Positions 1 through 7,382 of a DNA stretch of 13,239 nt are shown in pieces. The stretch's first letter is position 1, and every line of letters starts with the position of its first letter. The notes under the pieces were generated by a model that ran no database searches, had not been told where the DNA came from, and saw nothing but the letters and a program-made list of their open reading frames with translations. The translations under genes were made by a program, and so were the position numbers. This DNA comes from DASRCB01 sp035653295 (GTDB lineage: Bacteria; Acidobacteriota; Terriglobia; Bryobacterales; Bryobacteraceae): contig DASRCB010000296.1 in NCBI GenBank assembly GCA_035653295.1, positions 1 through 13,239 on the forward strand. Direction: 5' to 3'.

Positions 1-912
<912 letters not shown>

Positions 913-919
913 TACGGCC

Positions 920-1330
920 GTGGCCGATTCATTCCAACTCGAAGTAGCGACCCCGGAGCGCCAGCTCGTCAATGAGCACGCGCTCCGCTCGCAGATTCCT
1001 ACGCCGGACGGCTACATCGGCGTGCTGCCCGATCACGCCGCGCTGATTTCCGAGCTCGGCATTGGTGTGTTGTCGTTCGCCAACACAAGTGACCAGCAGT
1101 TCGCGCTCGCCGTCCGCGAGGGGTTCATCGAGATCCGCGATAATCACGTCCGCGTTGTTGCCGACCGTGCCGAGTTCGGCAGCGACGTAAAGCGCGACCA
1201 GGCTGAGCAGGAGCTGCACGACGCCGAGCAGCAGATGATGCACCCCGGAGCCGAAACGGACACCCGCGAAGCAGTCGCGCGATACAAACACGCCCAGGCG
1301 CGTGTAGACGCCGCCCGCGAATCCTCCTGA
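920..1330 (+). CDS. atpC: F1Fo ATP synthase subunit epsilon
   Basis: Epsilon subunit of the F1 central stalk; it binds gamma and restrains ATP hydrolysis. The product is 136 residues, the normal family length. The N-terminal beta sandwich carries the typical GYIGVLPDHAALISELGIG segment (about residues 32-50). The C-terminal part from about residue 88 (RAEFGSDVKRDQAEQELHDAE onward) forms the helical hairpin and is charged and alanine-rich. The start is GTG at 920, 7 nt after the atpD stop, which fits translation from the same transcript. It appears to be the last gene of the operon, since the gene-free stretch with hairpins begins just after it. Confidence 0.95.
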   Translation: MADSFQLEVATPERQLVNEHALRSQIPTPDGYIGVLPDHAALISELGIGVLSFANTSDQQFALAVREGFIEIRDNHVRVVADRAEFGSDVKRDQAEQELHDAEQQMMHPGAETDTREAVARYKHAQARVDAARESS

Positions 1331-1854
1331 CGAGTTCCCTATCGCCAGGGTGGGCAGGCGTGTGGTGCGAGCCTTTGGCTTGCACGCGGTGGCTCGGCTT
1401 TCTATCGCTGACCCGCCCGTGCTTATGGGGGGCAGGCCCTCGGCCTGCGGCGGGCTCCCAGCCCGCCTTGGCCAGGCGCTTTCGCCGAAACGGCCCGGAG
1501 TTACTCCAGCGCTCTCTACAATCACCCCGCTGATAAATTTATTTCGCCCGCCTTTTCAACAGCGCTCCAGAACCACGCAACGTGCTCCCCGCGGTCGCTC
1601 GTTAATGTGGGACCAGGAAAAAGGGATTTGTGTCCACATTCACCGCGGTTCCGGAATTCAATCTGCCGGCATGCGCCGCCCCGCCAACCATCGCGGTCGA
1701 CACTTTGCCAAAGGAACCCGAGCCGATTGCCGCACACCGCCGCGCCGCACCACCTCTAACTTCCTCGTGCCAAAGCTCTTTCGCGCAGCCCGAAATCGCG
1801 CCAAACGAACCTAATCCCAAAAGCGAACACCCCGCGCCCGCGACCCTCCCCATC
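1331..1854. other. Gene-free stretch between atpC and the VOC gene
   Basis: About 520 bases with no frame that looks like a protein. Both flanking genes point into it (atpC ends at 1330, the VOC gene ends at 1855), so it is a convergent intergenic region. It holds three short hairpins at 1365-1467 (listed separately), a small AT-rich palindrome ATAAATTTAT at 1533-1542, and an inverted repeat AATGTGG (1604-1610) / CCACATT (1634-1640) around an A-rich 23-nt spacer. The remainder (about 1650-1850) is C-rich and shows nothing I can name. A decayed gene or insertion remnant is possible, but I see no recognisable protein fragment. Confidence 0.6.
1361..1467. repeat. Cluster of REP-like intergenic hairpins
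   Basis: Three hairpins with 3-nt loops. GTGCGAGCC (1365-1373), loop TTT, GGCTTGCAC (1377-1385): nine pairs with one G-U. GCAGGCC (1432-1438), loop CTC, GGCCTGC (1442-1448): seven pairs. GGCGGGCT (1449-1456), loop CCC, AGCCCGCC (1460-1467): eight pairs, directly abutting the second. The first, with its TGTGGT lead-in at 1361, resembles the element at 6685-6709. None is followed by a T-run, so they are not classical intrinsic terminators, although they lie where the atp transcript should end. Inference: short repeated extragenic palindromes of the kind dispersed in bacterial genomes. Confidence 0.55.
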
Positions 1855-2844
1855 TCACGGAAAACTCACATCCCGCAGGTGAGTGGCGATAAACCAGTAG
1901 TTCCCCTCGGGGTCCACCACTCCGCCGCTGCGGTCGCCGTAGGGCTGATCTTTCGGTTCCATCAGCGACCGCGCGCCCGCCTCCAGCGCCGCGCGATACG
2001 TTGCGTCCGCATCCGGCACATAAAGGTGGACCGTAGTCGGCATCGCCTGCCACGGACTCGGCTCGCCCATTTCCACCACCGAATCGCCAATTCGAACCCG
2101 CGCGTGCATCACCCTGCCGTCCGGCGCCGCATAGCGCCCCTCCAGGTGGCCATCGAACGCGCGGCGCAGGAATTCGATGAGGGCATCCGCACTCCGCGGA
2201 TGAAGATACGGCATCAGCGACCCCAAACCCTCCGGCATATACTGCCCCTTCGCCCCCGCAATGTGTGTCGCGATGTACCATTTATTCCCGACCGGATCCT
2301 GAACCCCGCCTTCGCGATCGCCATAGTCCCGCACACCGAACGGATGCAGCGGCGTACCGCCGGCCTCGAGTGCACGCCGGTACACCGTATCGGCGTCTTC
2401 CACATAGAGATGAATCGCGCCGGGCATGGCCGGCCATCCGGCGATCGCGTCTGCGAACTCCAGCATCGAATCGCCGATTCGCACTTCACCGTGCCGGATC
2501 GTCCCGTCCTCCGCCGGCACACGAATCTTCTCCTCGGCCCCGAAGGCCTGCTTGACGAACTGCATCAGACGGTCGGCCCCGTCCACGATCAGATAGGGCG
2601 TTACGGTATGAAACCCGCTGCGAATCGGGCTCACTGCGGTAGCTGCTGTCATGCTTCGGTTCTCCTTTCTCAAATCCTCGGCCAGCCGTTCGCGAAAACT
2701 CGCGTCCGGCATATAGCGCAACTCCTCGGCGATAGCCAGCAGCGCGGCGATTTCGGCGTCCACCTCGGGACGGCTTACACGCGGACCCGCGAGGATCGCC
2801 GCCACGGCGCGATCCAGCTGTTCGATGTGGTCCCGCTCAGCCAT
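1855..2844 (-). CDS. Double VOC (glyoxalase/PhnB-like) protein with N-terminal helical extension
   Basis: 329 residues from ATG at 2844. Residues 1-63 are charged and helical (LDRAVAAILAG, then EIAALLAIAEELRYMPDASF) and do not belong to the VOC fold. Two similar VOC domains follow, about 79-195 and 208-322, each with a HLYV-x-DAD-x-x-YRAALEAG unit and a closing YGDR-x-GGV-x-DP-x-GN-x-W-x-IATH unit, typical of PhnB-like members. VOC proteins bind metals, antibiotics or small substrates; no reaction can be assigned here. The ATG overlaps the sigma gene stop by 8 nt (ATGGCTGA) and has a GGTGAG element 5' of it. TTG 2856 and GTG 2853 are in-frame alternatives. A second in-frame ATG at 2652 has a much stronger ribosome binding site, so a 265-residue form lacking the extension is possible. 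The coupling suggests the extension interacts with the sigma factor (inference). Confidence 0.85.
   Translation of the reverse strand: MAERDHIEQLDRAVAAILAGPRVSRPEVDAEIAALLAIAEELRYMPDASFRERLAEDLRKENRSMTAATAVSPIRSGFHTVTPYLIVDGADRLMQFVKQAFGAEEKIRVPAEDGTIRHGEVRIGDSMLEFADAIAGWPAMPGAIHLYVEDADTVYRRALEAGGTPLHPFGVRDYGDREGGVQDPVGNKWYIATHIAGAKGQYMPEGLGSLMPYLHPRSADALIEFLRRAFDGHLEGRYAAPDGRVMHARVRIGDSVVEMGEPSPWQAMPTTVHLYVPDADATYRAALEAGARSLMEPKDQPYGDRSGGVVDPEGNYWFIATHLRDVSFP
2661..2668 (-). promoter_or_regulatory. Strong internal Shine-Dalgarno inside the VOC gene
   Basis: On the minus strand AAAGGAGA (2668 to 2661) lies 8 nt before an in-frame ATG at 2652-2650, codon 65 of the 329-residue reading. It is the best ribosome binding site in the window and sits at the border between the N-terminal extension and the first VOC domain. 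It could mark the true start of a stand-alone VOC protein or an internal start giving two forms. The frame stays open upstream and the upstream residues look protein-like, so I keep the long reading as the main call. Confidence 0.6.
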
Positions 2845-3394
2845 GCTGCTCACCAACCCGGGCGCGTAGATTCTGCAGCCCGCGAAATTGCAGTTGCTTC
2901 ACCGCGCCCTCGCTGCGGCCGAGCTCGGCGGCGATCTCCCGCACGCTCTTCTGCTCGGCAAAACGCATCTCGATCACACGCCGCTGGTCCGGCGGCAGTT
3001 CCCGGACCATGCCGAACACGCGGGCCCGGTATTCCACCGCTTCCGGACTCTCTGCCGGGGCGGCCTGCTCCACCGCAATCCCCTGCTCCTTCTCCATGCG
3101 CCGCGCCCGGTCTGTCAACGCATTTGCGGCAATACGATACAGCCAGGCGGCAAACGGCGCGCCTCGCCATTCAAACCGGCGCAGGTTCGCCAGCGCGTGA
3201 TGAAACACTTCGGCCGTCACGTCCTGCGCTTCCGCACGATCGCGCACACGGCGCACCACGTAGGCGTACACACGGTCGAAGTTGCGCTCGTACAGCTCGG
3301 CGAAACGGCTCGAATCCTGCTGCGCCGCCTCGATCAGCAGCTTTTCTTCAACTTCGCCGCCGCGATCTGTCATCTCCGGCCGATCCGGCGCCAT
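2837..3394 (-). CDS. ECF-type RNA polymerase sigma factor
   Basis: 185 residues. Sigma region 2 spans about 27-98 (RFAELYERNFDRVYAYV, then QDVTAEVFHHALANL and FAAWLYRIAANALTDRARR), which binds core polymerase and the -10 element. Region 4 spans about 122-180 (RELPPDQRRVIEMRFAEQKS, then VREIAAELGRSEGAVKQLQFRGLQNL), a helix-turn-helix for the -35 element. Regions 1 and 3 are absent, as in group IV sigma factors. Start at ATG 3394; a second ATG at 3373 is possible and neither has a well-spaced ribosome binding site. It lies 35 nt after the MFS gene and overlaps the VOC gene at its 3' end, so the VOC protein is its closest functional partner. No separate zinc-type anti-sigma gene is adjacent. Target promoters are unknown. 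Confidence 0.93.
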   Translation of the reverse strand: MAPDRPEMTDRGGEVEEKLLIEAAQQDSSRFAELYERNFDRVYAYVVRRVRDRAEAQDVTAEVFHHALANLRRFEWRGAPFAAWLYRIAANALTDRARRMEKEQGIAVEQAAPAESPEAVEYRARVFGMVRELPPDQRRVIEMRFAEQKSVREIAAELGRSEGAVKQLQFRGLQNLRARVGEQHG

Positions 3395-3429
3395 CTTCTG
3401 TCAGCTTTAACGGGGACACGCGCGAAAGG

Positions 3430-4647
3430 TTACGGCTCGCTGAACGCGGCCCCATGCCGCTCCGGACCGGCGGCGGTCGCGACTCCCGCGAAAACGAACA
3501 CAATGCCCGCCGTCAGCGCCATCGCCGTCGCATAAGGCATCTTCTGCGACAGCGTGGCCTCGATCCATGCCACCGATCCCGCGATCAGCGCACCGCACTG
3601 GTACGAGAAGCCGGGCAGGAATCCGCGCACCGCGCTCGGCGACAGCTCGCTCAAATGCGCGGGGATCACGCCCCACGCGCCCTGAACCATGAACTGGATC
3701 GTGAAGCCGCCCAGAGCCAGCAGAGCGCTGGTCGGCGAGTAGGCCCACAGCGGGATCGCCAGCAACGCGCCGGCCAGCGCGATCAGCATGGCGCGCCGCC
3801 GCCCCACTCGATCAGAAAGCCGTCCCACCACCAGCCCGCCAAAGATCGCGCCCACCATGGAAATGCCCGACAGCAACGCTCGCGCCCGCGGATCGTAATG
3901 CCACTGGCGCTGCAGAAACGTCGGATACATGTCCTGTGTGCCATGCGAGCAGAAATTCATCGCCGTCGTGAGAACAACCAGATAAACAAAGAGCCGCCAC
4001 TGCGCGACGATCGCCCGCCCGAGGTGGCGCCACGTCTCCGCGCGAGTGGCCTCCCAAACCTCCGATTCGCGCACCCGCAGCTGGACGAAGATCGCCAGCA
4101 GCGCCGGCAAACCGCCAATGAAGAACAGCGGACGCCAGCCGGTCTTCTCGAAAAGCAGAAAGTAGCAGATCGAGGCCAGCAGGCTGCCCAGCGCATATCC
4201 CTGCTGCAGGAAGCCCGAAAACATTCCGCGCAGCCGCGCCGGCACCTTCTCCATGGTCAGCGATGCGCCCACGCCCCATTCGCCTCCCATGCCGATCCCG
4301 AACAGCGCCCGCAGCACCAGAAAGGTGGTGAAGTTCGGAGCGAGCCCCGACAGCACCTCCATCAACGAATAGAAGACAAGGTTGAGCACCAGCGGCAGTC
4401 GGCGCCCATACCGGTCCGCGAGCAGACCGAAGATCAACGCGCCCACGGGCCGAAACGCCAGCGTGAGAAAGATGGAGAATGCGACTTCCTTGTCGCCGAC
4501 GTGAAAATCGTGGCCAATCGCCGTCAGGCAATAGACCACCAGAAAGAAATCGAACGCGTCCAGCGCCCATCCAAGGAATCCGGCGGCCACAGCCGCGCGA
4601 TGATCCTGCGGGCGGTCTTCAGCCGGGACCGCCCCTCCGTTCCTCAT
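3430..4647 (-). CDS. MFS transporter, sialate/lactate (SHS)-like
   Basis: 405-residue integral membrane protein with about 12 hydrophobic segments, the usual major facilitator size. It opens with FLGWALDAFDFFLVV (24-38), where the acidic residue pair in the first helix is typical of sialate:H+ and related carboxylate porters. The MFS loop 2-3 signature GLLADRYGRR is at 74-83, and a second RLSDRVGRRR copy begins the C-terminal half. The GIGMGGEWGVGASL segment in helix 4 is also characteristic of this subgroup. The start ATG follows the metY stop after 3 nt, implying one transcript and coupled translation. By family it should be a proton-coupled importer of an organic acid, but the substrate cannot be read from sequence; the link to metY could also suggest a sulfur or amino-acid related compound. 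Confidence 0.88.
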   Translation of the reverse strand: MRNGGAVPAEDRPQDHRAAVAAGFLGWALDAFDFFLVVYCLTAIGHDFHVGDKEVAFSIFLTLAFRPVGALIFGLLADRYGRRLPLVLNLVFYSLMEVLSGLAPNFTTFLVLRALFGIGMGGEWGVGASLTMEKVPARLRGMFSGFLQQGYALGSLLASICYFLLFEKTGWRPLFFIGGLPALLAIFVQLRVRESEVWEATRAETWRHLGRAIVAQWRLFVYLVVLTTAMNFCSHGTQDMYPTFLQRQWHYDPRARALLSGISMVGAIFGGLVVGRLSDRVGRRRAMLIALAGALLAIPLWAYSPTSALLALGGFTIQFMVQGAWGVIPAHLSELSPSAVRGFLPGFSYQCGALIAGSVAWIEATLSQKMPYATAMALTAGIVFVFAGVATAAGPERHGAAFSEP

Positions 4648-4650
4648 GCG

Positions 4651-5964
4651 CTACGCAGTCGCCGCTTTCCCCTGCGATGCTTCCAGCGCCTGATCCAGGT
4701 CCCAGATAATGTCGTCCAGGTCCTCCAGCCCCACCGAAAGCCGCACCTGATCGGGCGTCACTCCGGCCGCCAGCTGCTGCTCCGGCGACAACTGCTGATG
4801 TGTCGTCGACGGAGGATGAATCACCAGACTGCGCGAATCGCCGACATTGGCCAGGTGGGAAAACATCTTCAGGTTGTCGATGAAGCGCTTCCCCGCGTCA
4901 TACCCGCCCTTGATCCCGAACGTGAACACAGCGCCCGCGCCCTTGGGCGTGTACTTCTGCGCGATCTGGTGGTACTTGCTGGAGGGCAGCGATGGGTAGT
5001 TCACCCACGTGACCAGCGGATGCTTCTCCAGATGCTGCGCCACCGCCAGCGTGTTCTCCAGATGCCGGTCCATGCGCATCGACAGCGTCTCGATCCCCTG
5101 CAGGAACAGGAACGAATTGAACGGGCTCATGCAGGGACCGATATCGCGTAGCCCTTCCACCCGCGCGCGAATAATGAACGCGATATTCCCGAACACCTCG
5201 GCGAACTTCATCCCGTGATACGCGGGCGAGGGCTCCGTCAGCTGCGGAAACTTGCCGCTGGCCGCCCAGTCGAAGTGGCCGCCATCGACAATCATCCCGC
5301 CGATGCTGTTCCCATGCCCGCCCATGAACTTGGTCAGCGAATGGACCACGATATCCGCGCCGTAGTCGATGGGCCGGCAAACGTAAGGGGTGGCAAAGGT
5401 GTTGTCCACCATCAGCGGCACGCCGTTCTCGTGCGCGATCTTCGCCACCGCTTCGATATCCAGCACGTTGCCGCGCGGATTGCTGATCGTCTCGCCGAAG
5501 ATGCAGCGCGTCTTCGACGTAATCGCCTTGCGGAAGTTCTCCGGGTCGTCCGGCTCGACGAAGGTCACGTCGAATCCAAGCCGCCGGAAGCTGACGTCGA
5601 ACTGGGTATACGTTCCCCCGTACAACGTGCTGGCCGCCACCATGTGATCGCCTGCCTGCAGCAGGCTGCTGATGGCGATGAACTGGGCCGCCTGGCCGCT
5701 GGACATCGCCAGCGCCGCCGCCCCGTTCTCGAGCGAGGCCACCCGCTCCTCCAGCACCGCCGTGGTGGGGTTCATGATCCGGGTATAGATGTTCCCGAAT
5801 TTTTGCAACGCGAACAGCTGCGATGCGTCGTCTGAATTCTCGAAAACAAACGAGGTGGATTGGTAAATGGGCACCGCCCGCGCGTGCGTCGTGGGGTCGG
5901 GCTGGTAGCCCGCGTGAAGCGAACGGGTGTTGAACCCGAACTGCCGATCCGTCTGATCCGCCAT
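4651..5964 (-). CDS. metY: O-acetylhomoserine sulfhydrylase (MetY, PLP enzyme)
   Basis: 437 residues. Makes homocysteine from O-acetylhomoserine and sulfide, the direct sulfhydrylation route to methionine; some members also act on O-acetylserine. Cys/Met-metabolism PLP fold: the phosphate-binding Tyr60 and Arg62 (GNIYTRIMNPTT), SSGQAA at 88-93, Asp187 in MVDNTFATPY, and the PLP lysine Lys212 in HSLTKFMGGHG. The length and the GGHG-N-x-IGG region fit MetY better than the shorter cystathionine gamma-synthases. ATG at 5964 has CGGAGG 4 to 5 nt upstream, a good ribosome binding site. No SAM or other riboswitch is visible in the 5' region. It heads the minus-strand run metY, MFS, sigma, VOC. Confidence 0.94.
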   Translation of the reverse strand: MADQTDRQFGFNTRSLHAGYQPDPTTHARAVPIYQSTSFVFENSDDASQLFALQKFGNIYTRIMNPTTAVLEERVASLENGAAALAMSSGQAAQFIAISSLLQAGDHMVAASTLYGGTYTQFDVSFRRLGFDVTFVEPDDPENFRKAITSKTRCIFGETISNPRGNVLDIEAVAKIAHENGVPLMVDNTFATPYVCRPIDYGADIVVHSLTKFMGGHGNSIGGMIVDGGHFDWAASGKFPQLTEPSPAYHGMKFAEVFGNIAFIIRARVEGLRDIGPCMSPFNSFLFLQGIETLSMRMDRHLENTLAVAQHLEKHPLVTWVNYPSLPSSKYHQIAQKYTPKGAGAVFTFGIKGGYDAGKRFIDNLKMFSHLANVGDSRSLVIHPPSTTHQQLSPEQQLAAGVTPDQVRLSVGLEDLDDIIWDLDQALEASQGKAATA

Positions 5965-6074
5965 AGTCCTCCGGTAGGCCCATCGTACCTCAGCGGCCCG
6001 GAGGACCGCCGCCGTTGCGGGTGGCGCTGCATAGGATTTTTCCGGCGAGAGGATACTTGCGCGCTTTCCACACC

Positions 6075-6099
6075 GTTACAGAAAAAAATCTAAGGTAAC
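6075..6099. promoter_or_regulatory. A/T-rich inverted repeat in the divergent metY/metallopeptidase gap
   Basis: GTTAC (6075-6079) and GTAAC (6095-6099) are inverted around an A-rich core with a further AGA (6080-6082) / TCT (6089-6091) pair. It is the only A/T-rich patch in the gap between the divergent genes at 5964 and 6138. A TAGAAT hexamer at 6116-6121 (five of six matches to a -10) reads toward the metallopeptidase gene, though no good -35 accompanies it. An operator for either gene is possible; the repeat is short and could be chance. Confidence 0.25.
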
Positions 6100-6137
6100 T
6101 GCGTTAGCTTTCCGATAGAATGAAGGGACTCAAACAG

Positions 6138-6677
6138 ATGAAGCGGACCGCGGTCCTGCTGATCCTGGGGCTGGGTGTCGCGCTGGCCGACAGCGCGCCT
6201 GCCTCTGGCGCCGTCGATGAGCGAGCGACGGACAGGAGTCAGCAGTCTCTCGTTACCAACTCGCAGGTGGAGCAGTGGCTCCGGACGTGGCAGGCGAGGC
6301 TTGCGCTCGCTGATTGGAAGGTGGACGTGCATATCGTGCGCGCTGCCGACCTCAACCCCGATACCCTGGGGCACCTGAAATGGAACGCCTCCGACCACAC
6401 GGCCAGCATTAAAGTCCTGAGCCCGCTCGATTACGACCTTCCCGCCGATCAGATACCCGCGGACATGGAGCGCACCGTCGTCCATGAACTGGTGCACTTG
6501 CAGCTATCCGTGCTGCCCCGCAACGGTAGCAAGATCACCGAGGAACAGGTGGTCAATAAGATCACCGAAGCGCTCCTCCAGCTGGACCACGGCGGTGAGT
6601 ATGAGGCGCGGGTAGCCGCTCGCCCGGCCGGCCAGCGCTCCCGGTACGGGAATGGCGCCGCGTCCCGCTCGAAGTAG
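6138..6677 (+). CDS. Secreted zincin-like metallopeptidase (HExxH)
   Basis: 179 residues from ATG 6138. The N-terminus MKRTAVLLILGLGVALA followed by small residues is a signal peptide, so the protein should leave the cytoplasm. The mature part has a tryptophan-containing alpha/beta stretch (VEQWLRTWQARLALADWKVDV) and the zinc-binding motif HELVH at 116-120; in HExxH enzymes the two His bind zinc and Glu is the base. A later Glu in ITEEQVVNKITEALL (135-136 or 144) could be the third ligand. Start: GAAGGGA at 6122-6128 sits 9 nt before ATG 6138; an ATG at 6120 adds six residues but has no ribosome binding site. I do not recognise a named family; substrate unknown. It may bind rather than cut. 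Confidence 0.75.
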   Translation: MKRTAVLLILGLGVALADSAPASGAVDERATDRSQQSLVTNSQVEQWLRTWQARLALADWKVDVHIVRAADLNPDTLGHLKWNASDHTASIKVLSPLDYDLPADQIPADMERTVVHELVHLQLSVLPRNGSKITEEQVVNKITEALLQLDHGGEYEARVAARPAGQRSRYGNGAASRSK

Positions 6678-6684
6678 ACGTAAA

Positions 6685-6709
6685 TGTAGCGCCGGCTTTG
6701 GCCGGCCAC
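6685..6709. repeat. REP-like hairpin between convergent genes
   Basis: TGTAGC (6685-6690) leads into GCCGGC (6691-6696), loop TTTG, GCCGGC (6701-6706). It lies between the 3' ends of the metallopeptidase and DUF2061 genes and could stop transcripts from both sides. The lead-in and overall form match the first hairpin at 1361-1385 with stem changes that keep pairing, which suggests one dispersed repeat family. Confidence 0.55.
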
Positions 6710-6714
6710 GATCC

Positions 6715-6975
6715 TCAGATCTCGTATTCCGGCGCTTTCGCTTCACGCCCGAACGGAATGTGCGCCCAGATCCGCTCGTGCACAAAGTACGCCGCGATCT
6801 TGACAAATACGTCAATCGCCCCCGCGCCGAAGGAAAGCTTCACGCTGCCCGTCAGGGCATAGAAGATCCCCGCCGTCGACATCGATCCGAGCAGACGGTA
6901 CGTGATGGCCTTGGTGATGCTGCGGGTGTGGGATTCCATGGCGCGGTTGACCCAACCGATCATACCATTCCCCAT
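6715..6975 (-). CDS. DUF2061 small membrane protein
   Basis: 86 residues. Matches DUF2061 by its characteristic order: SITKAITYRLLGSMST (19-34), a hydrophobic segment, LTGSVKLSFGAGAIDVFVKIAAYF (41-64) and the closing HERIWAHI (66-73). Two membrane helices are likely, with the conserved HERIW at the end of the second. Function of the family is unknown. Start choice is uncertain: ATG 6975 is the longest, ATG 6963 has a GGGGA element 5' of it, and ATG 6939 is also in frame. It diverges from the ferredoxin gene, sharing a 53-nt intergenic region. Confidence 0.85.
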   Translation of the reverse strand: MGNGMIGWVNRAMESHTRSITKAITYRLLGSMSTAGIFYALTGSVKLSFGAGAIDVFVKIAAYFVHERIWAHIPFGREAKAPEYEI

Positions 6976-6992
6976 CGACTTCGTCCAGATAT

Positions 6993-7022
6993 TTCAGACC
7001 GAATCGGTCGCATTGCTATAAT
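6993..7022 (+). promoter_or_regulatory. Extended -10 promoter of the ferredoxin gene
   Basis: TATAAT at 7017-7022 is a perfect -10, preceded by TG at 7014-7015 (extended -10, TGCTATAAT). A weak -35, TTCAGA at 6993-6998, is 18 nt away. Transcription would begin about 7028-7030, coinciding with the GTG start at 7029, so the mRNA is probably leaderless. There is no usable ribosome binding site before the GTG, in agreement. Confidence 0.7.
6997..7009. promoter_or_regulatory. Perfect palindrome in the promoter spacer (candidate operator)
   Basis: GACCGA (6997-7002), A, TCGGTC (7004-7009): a perfect 6+1+6 inverted repeat between the -35 and -10 of the ferredoxin promoter and within the divergent DUF2061 upstream region. 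A dimeric repressor bound here would block polymerase. The regulator is unknown; a Rrf2/IscR-type iron-sulfur sensor is one guess, made only from the nature of the gene. Confidence 0.45.
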
Positions 7023-7028
7023 TCGGAA

Positions 7029-7382
7029 GTGCCCAAAGTCACCGTCGATGGTAGCACCGTCGAGTTCGAATCCGGCAAGCTCCCCTACGCCGAGCACGGC
7101 AAGCCGGAATCGATCCTCGATGTCTGTCTGAACTTCGGCATCCACCTCGACCACGCCTGCGGCGGTAACTGCGCCTGCACCACCTGCCACGTCATCGTGA
7201 AGAACGGGATGGAGAACCTCTCCGAAATGGACGACGACGAGGCCGACCGGCTGGACATGGCCGCAGGCCTGACGCTCCGGTCCCGCCTCGGCTGCCAGTG
7301 CGTGGTGACCGGCGATGTGGAAGTCGAGATCCCGGAGTGGAACCGCAACTACATCAGCGAGGGCGGCGCATCGACGTTGTGA
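7029..7382 (+). CDS. 2Fe-2S ferredoxin (adrenodoxin/Isc type)
   Basis: 117 residues. A soluble one-electron carrier; this type serves in iron-sulfur cluster assembly or in feeding electrons to oxygenases. Cluster ligands follow the C-x5-C-x2-C pattern: Cys44, Cys50 and Cys53 in ACGGNCACTTCHV, with the fourth at Cys89 in RLGCQC. Cys48 and Cys91 are extra. The acidic patch SEMDDDEADRLD (65-76) fits partner docking in adrenodoxin-like proteins. The N-terminus PKVTVDGSTVEFE is the usual first strand, supporting GTG 7029. No isc genes are adjacent, so its partner is unknown. The last 34 nt overlap the 3' end of the MEMO gene on the other strand. Confidence 0.93.
   Translation: MPKVTVDGSTVEFESGKLPYAEHGKPESILDVCLNFGIHLDHACGGNCACTTCHVIVKNGMENLSEMDDDEADRLDMAAGLTLRSRLGCQCVVTGDVEVEIPEWNRNYISEGGASTL

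Noticed and set aside
1432..1467. Intrinsic terminator of the atp operon
   Set aside because: The hairpins are strong, but no T-run follows on either strand, so a repeat element is the better description.
1602..1853. Minus-strand frame of 83 codons in the gap after atpC
   Set aside because: Looks at first like a small lipoprotein (hydrophobic start, early Cys), but there is no ribosome binding site, composition is odd, and no known family is suggested.
1630..5151. Very long plus-strand open frame (over 1,170 codons) opposite the VOC, sigma, MFS and metY genes
   Set aside because: Its translation is rich in Arg, His, Pro and Gln with no domain, and it lies antisense to four well-recognised genes. 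It is open because stop codons are rare in this frame of GC-rich coding DNA.
5215..5835. Plus-strand frame of about 206 codons opposite metY
   Set aside because: Antisense shadow of a certain gene, with no recognisable protein features.
5965..6119. SAM or other methionine-linked riboswitch upstream of metY
   Set aside because: The leader of metY is short and shows none of the conserved SAM riboswitch core or a terminator stem.
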